64,000 nt of DNA, from positions 42,116,905-42,180,904 of the forward strand of contig CM077010.1 in assembly GCA_039090855.1 (NCBI GenBank). The letters run 5' to 3'. Below the pieces are notes generated by a model that was not told where the DNA came from, did no database searches, and saw only the letters and a list, made by a program, of their open reading frames with translations. Below, piece by piece: positions 63,342-64,000 of this stretch; position 1 is the stretch's first letter, and each line of letters starts with the position of its first letter. Source of the stretch: Macrothele yani. Taxonomy: Eukaryota > Arthropoda > Arachnida > Araneae > Macrothelidae. The position numbers and the translations under genes were made by a program.

Positions 63342-64000
63342 CAGTGGCGTTTCTTGGGTCCGAAGCCTGGGCTATCTCTACTCCCCCCCCCCCCCTCTCC
63401 ACTATTGTTTTTTTTAATTGCAAAGTTTAATTTTAAATTGTTAAGTAATAGAAGTAACTTATTTTAGGTACATGTTATTGCTAACATAATAACAAATAAT
63501 TATGAGGATTAGGATTTGAATACTTTATTTGTGCATAAACTCCATTCTTCTTTCCTTTTTTTGTGAACTTGAGTGTTACGTTTTCATAAAAAAGTTTCTC
63601 CCGAGTACTTTTTCATACTTAAAAATAATGCCTTTCTCTGTTGAGAGATCAGTCAAGTTGCTCGAATGTACATGTCCTTGTGTGGCTCTAAGATATATAT
63701 TGATTCTTTTTAATGAAGAAAAACTTCTTTCGGCAGTTGTTGATGGAAACTTTAATATTCGGTCTGCTAATTTGTACACCTCAATAAACACTATGTACAA
63801 TTTATTTAACTTTAGGTAACAAGTAATGTCTCTTACTGATTTGTTTTTTTTTTATTCATCAAGGGAATAAAACACCTTCAGTTCATTTTTTAGTCGAGCT
63901 GTATCAGAATTTGAAGCATAGAGTTTTTTTAAGTTCTGACAGTAGATGTTCAGGAAAGACTTCACAAAATTTATCAAAACAGTTCGAATCCAACAAAGCC
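63342..64000 (-). mobile_element. hAT-type element, copy 2 (continues past the window)
   Basis: Starts CAGTGGCGTTTCTTGGGTCC, the same TIR as the element at 44621, with the same following C-run and T-run, and stays alignable with it to the window edge. The expected 8-bp target duplication would be ATTGATCA (63334-63341); the other side is outside the window. Confidence 0.8.
63576..63800 (-). pseudogene. hAT transposase C-terminal dimerisation region
   Basis: Minus strand KLADRILKFPSTTAERSFSS, LKRINIYLRATQGHVHSSNL and TDLSTEKG match the hAT C-terminal dimerisation motif ('PxSTAxxERxFSxLKxIKxxLRxxMxxxRLxxLxxLxIxx'), which mediates transposase multimerisation. A frame of 74 codons ends the protein. 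Upstream domains lie outside the window or are decayed. The 44.6-kb copy has the same segment with stops. Confidence 0.75.

Noticed and set aside
62990..63430. 146-codon open frame as a host gene
   Set aside because: The last third runs into a hAT terminal sequence and no domain or splice-like structure supports it.

Overview
This window looks like intergenic DNA from a large, repeat-rich animal genome, most likely an arthropod. The evidence is its content: many decayed Tc1/mariner, hAT and Kolobok-like DNA transposons, RTE and I/Jockey-type LINEs, Penelope-like elements (PLEs) with GIY-YIG domains, and several tRNA-derived SINE families. I cannot name the species. I found no convincing host protein-coding gene, rRNA or functional tRNA. 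Nearly every long open frame is part of a transposon protein or its antisense shadow.

Layout. 0-5 kb: a satellite-cored repeat (family A) and a 5'-truncated RTE LINE with a 10-bp target duplication. 6.2-8.4 kb: a Kolobok-like element bounded by TTAA and carrying a SINE. 8.5-14.7 kb: two Tc1-like elements; the second is split by a LINE copy that keeps ORF1 (500 codons) but has no ORF2. 15.5-18.7 kb: a mariner split by a PLE with an open 357-codon frame and by a SINE. 20-26 kb: a four-headed SINE, a mariner fragment, family A repeats around a foldback, a second mariner and SINEs. 28-40 kb: Tc1-like elements, a hAT-type non-autonomous element and mariner relics. 41-55.5 kb: two inverted copies of a 2.3-kb satellite-cored element. 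Between them lie a PLE (itself split by a hAT and a SINE), an IS630-type relic, Tc1-like elements, a foldback with a tRNA-like core and a 391-bp insert with LTR-like ends. 58.6-60.2 kb: a pseudogene of a dispersed arthropod protein family containing eight tandem 142-bp copies of one coding segment. 60.2-61.2 kb: a third PLE. The right edge enters a hAT copy.

Nesting gives a relative order. The most numerous SINE (family S1) sits inside mariner, Kolobok-like, PLE and other SINE sequence, usually with clean target duplications, so it is among the youngest. The Tc1/mariner copies are mostly frameshifted. The intact LINE ORF1 and the open PLE frame mark younger retrotransposition. The least expected signals are hammerhead-ribozyme-like motifs beside PLE ends, the ORF1-only LINE, the LTR-like 391-bp insert with an antisense-tRNA segment next to its repeat, and the coding-derived tandem array. 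All coordinates were read by eye, and family names rest on motif recognition without any search.
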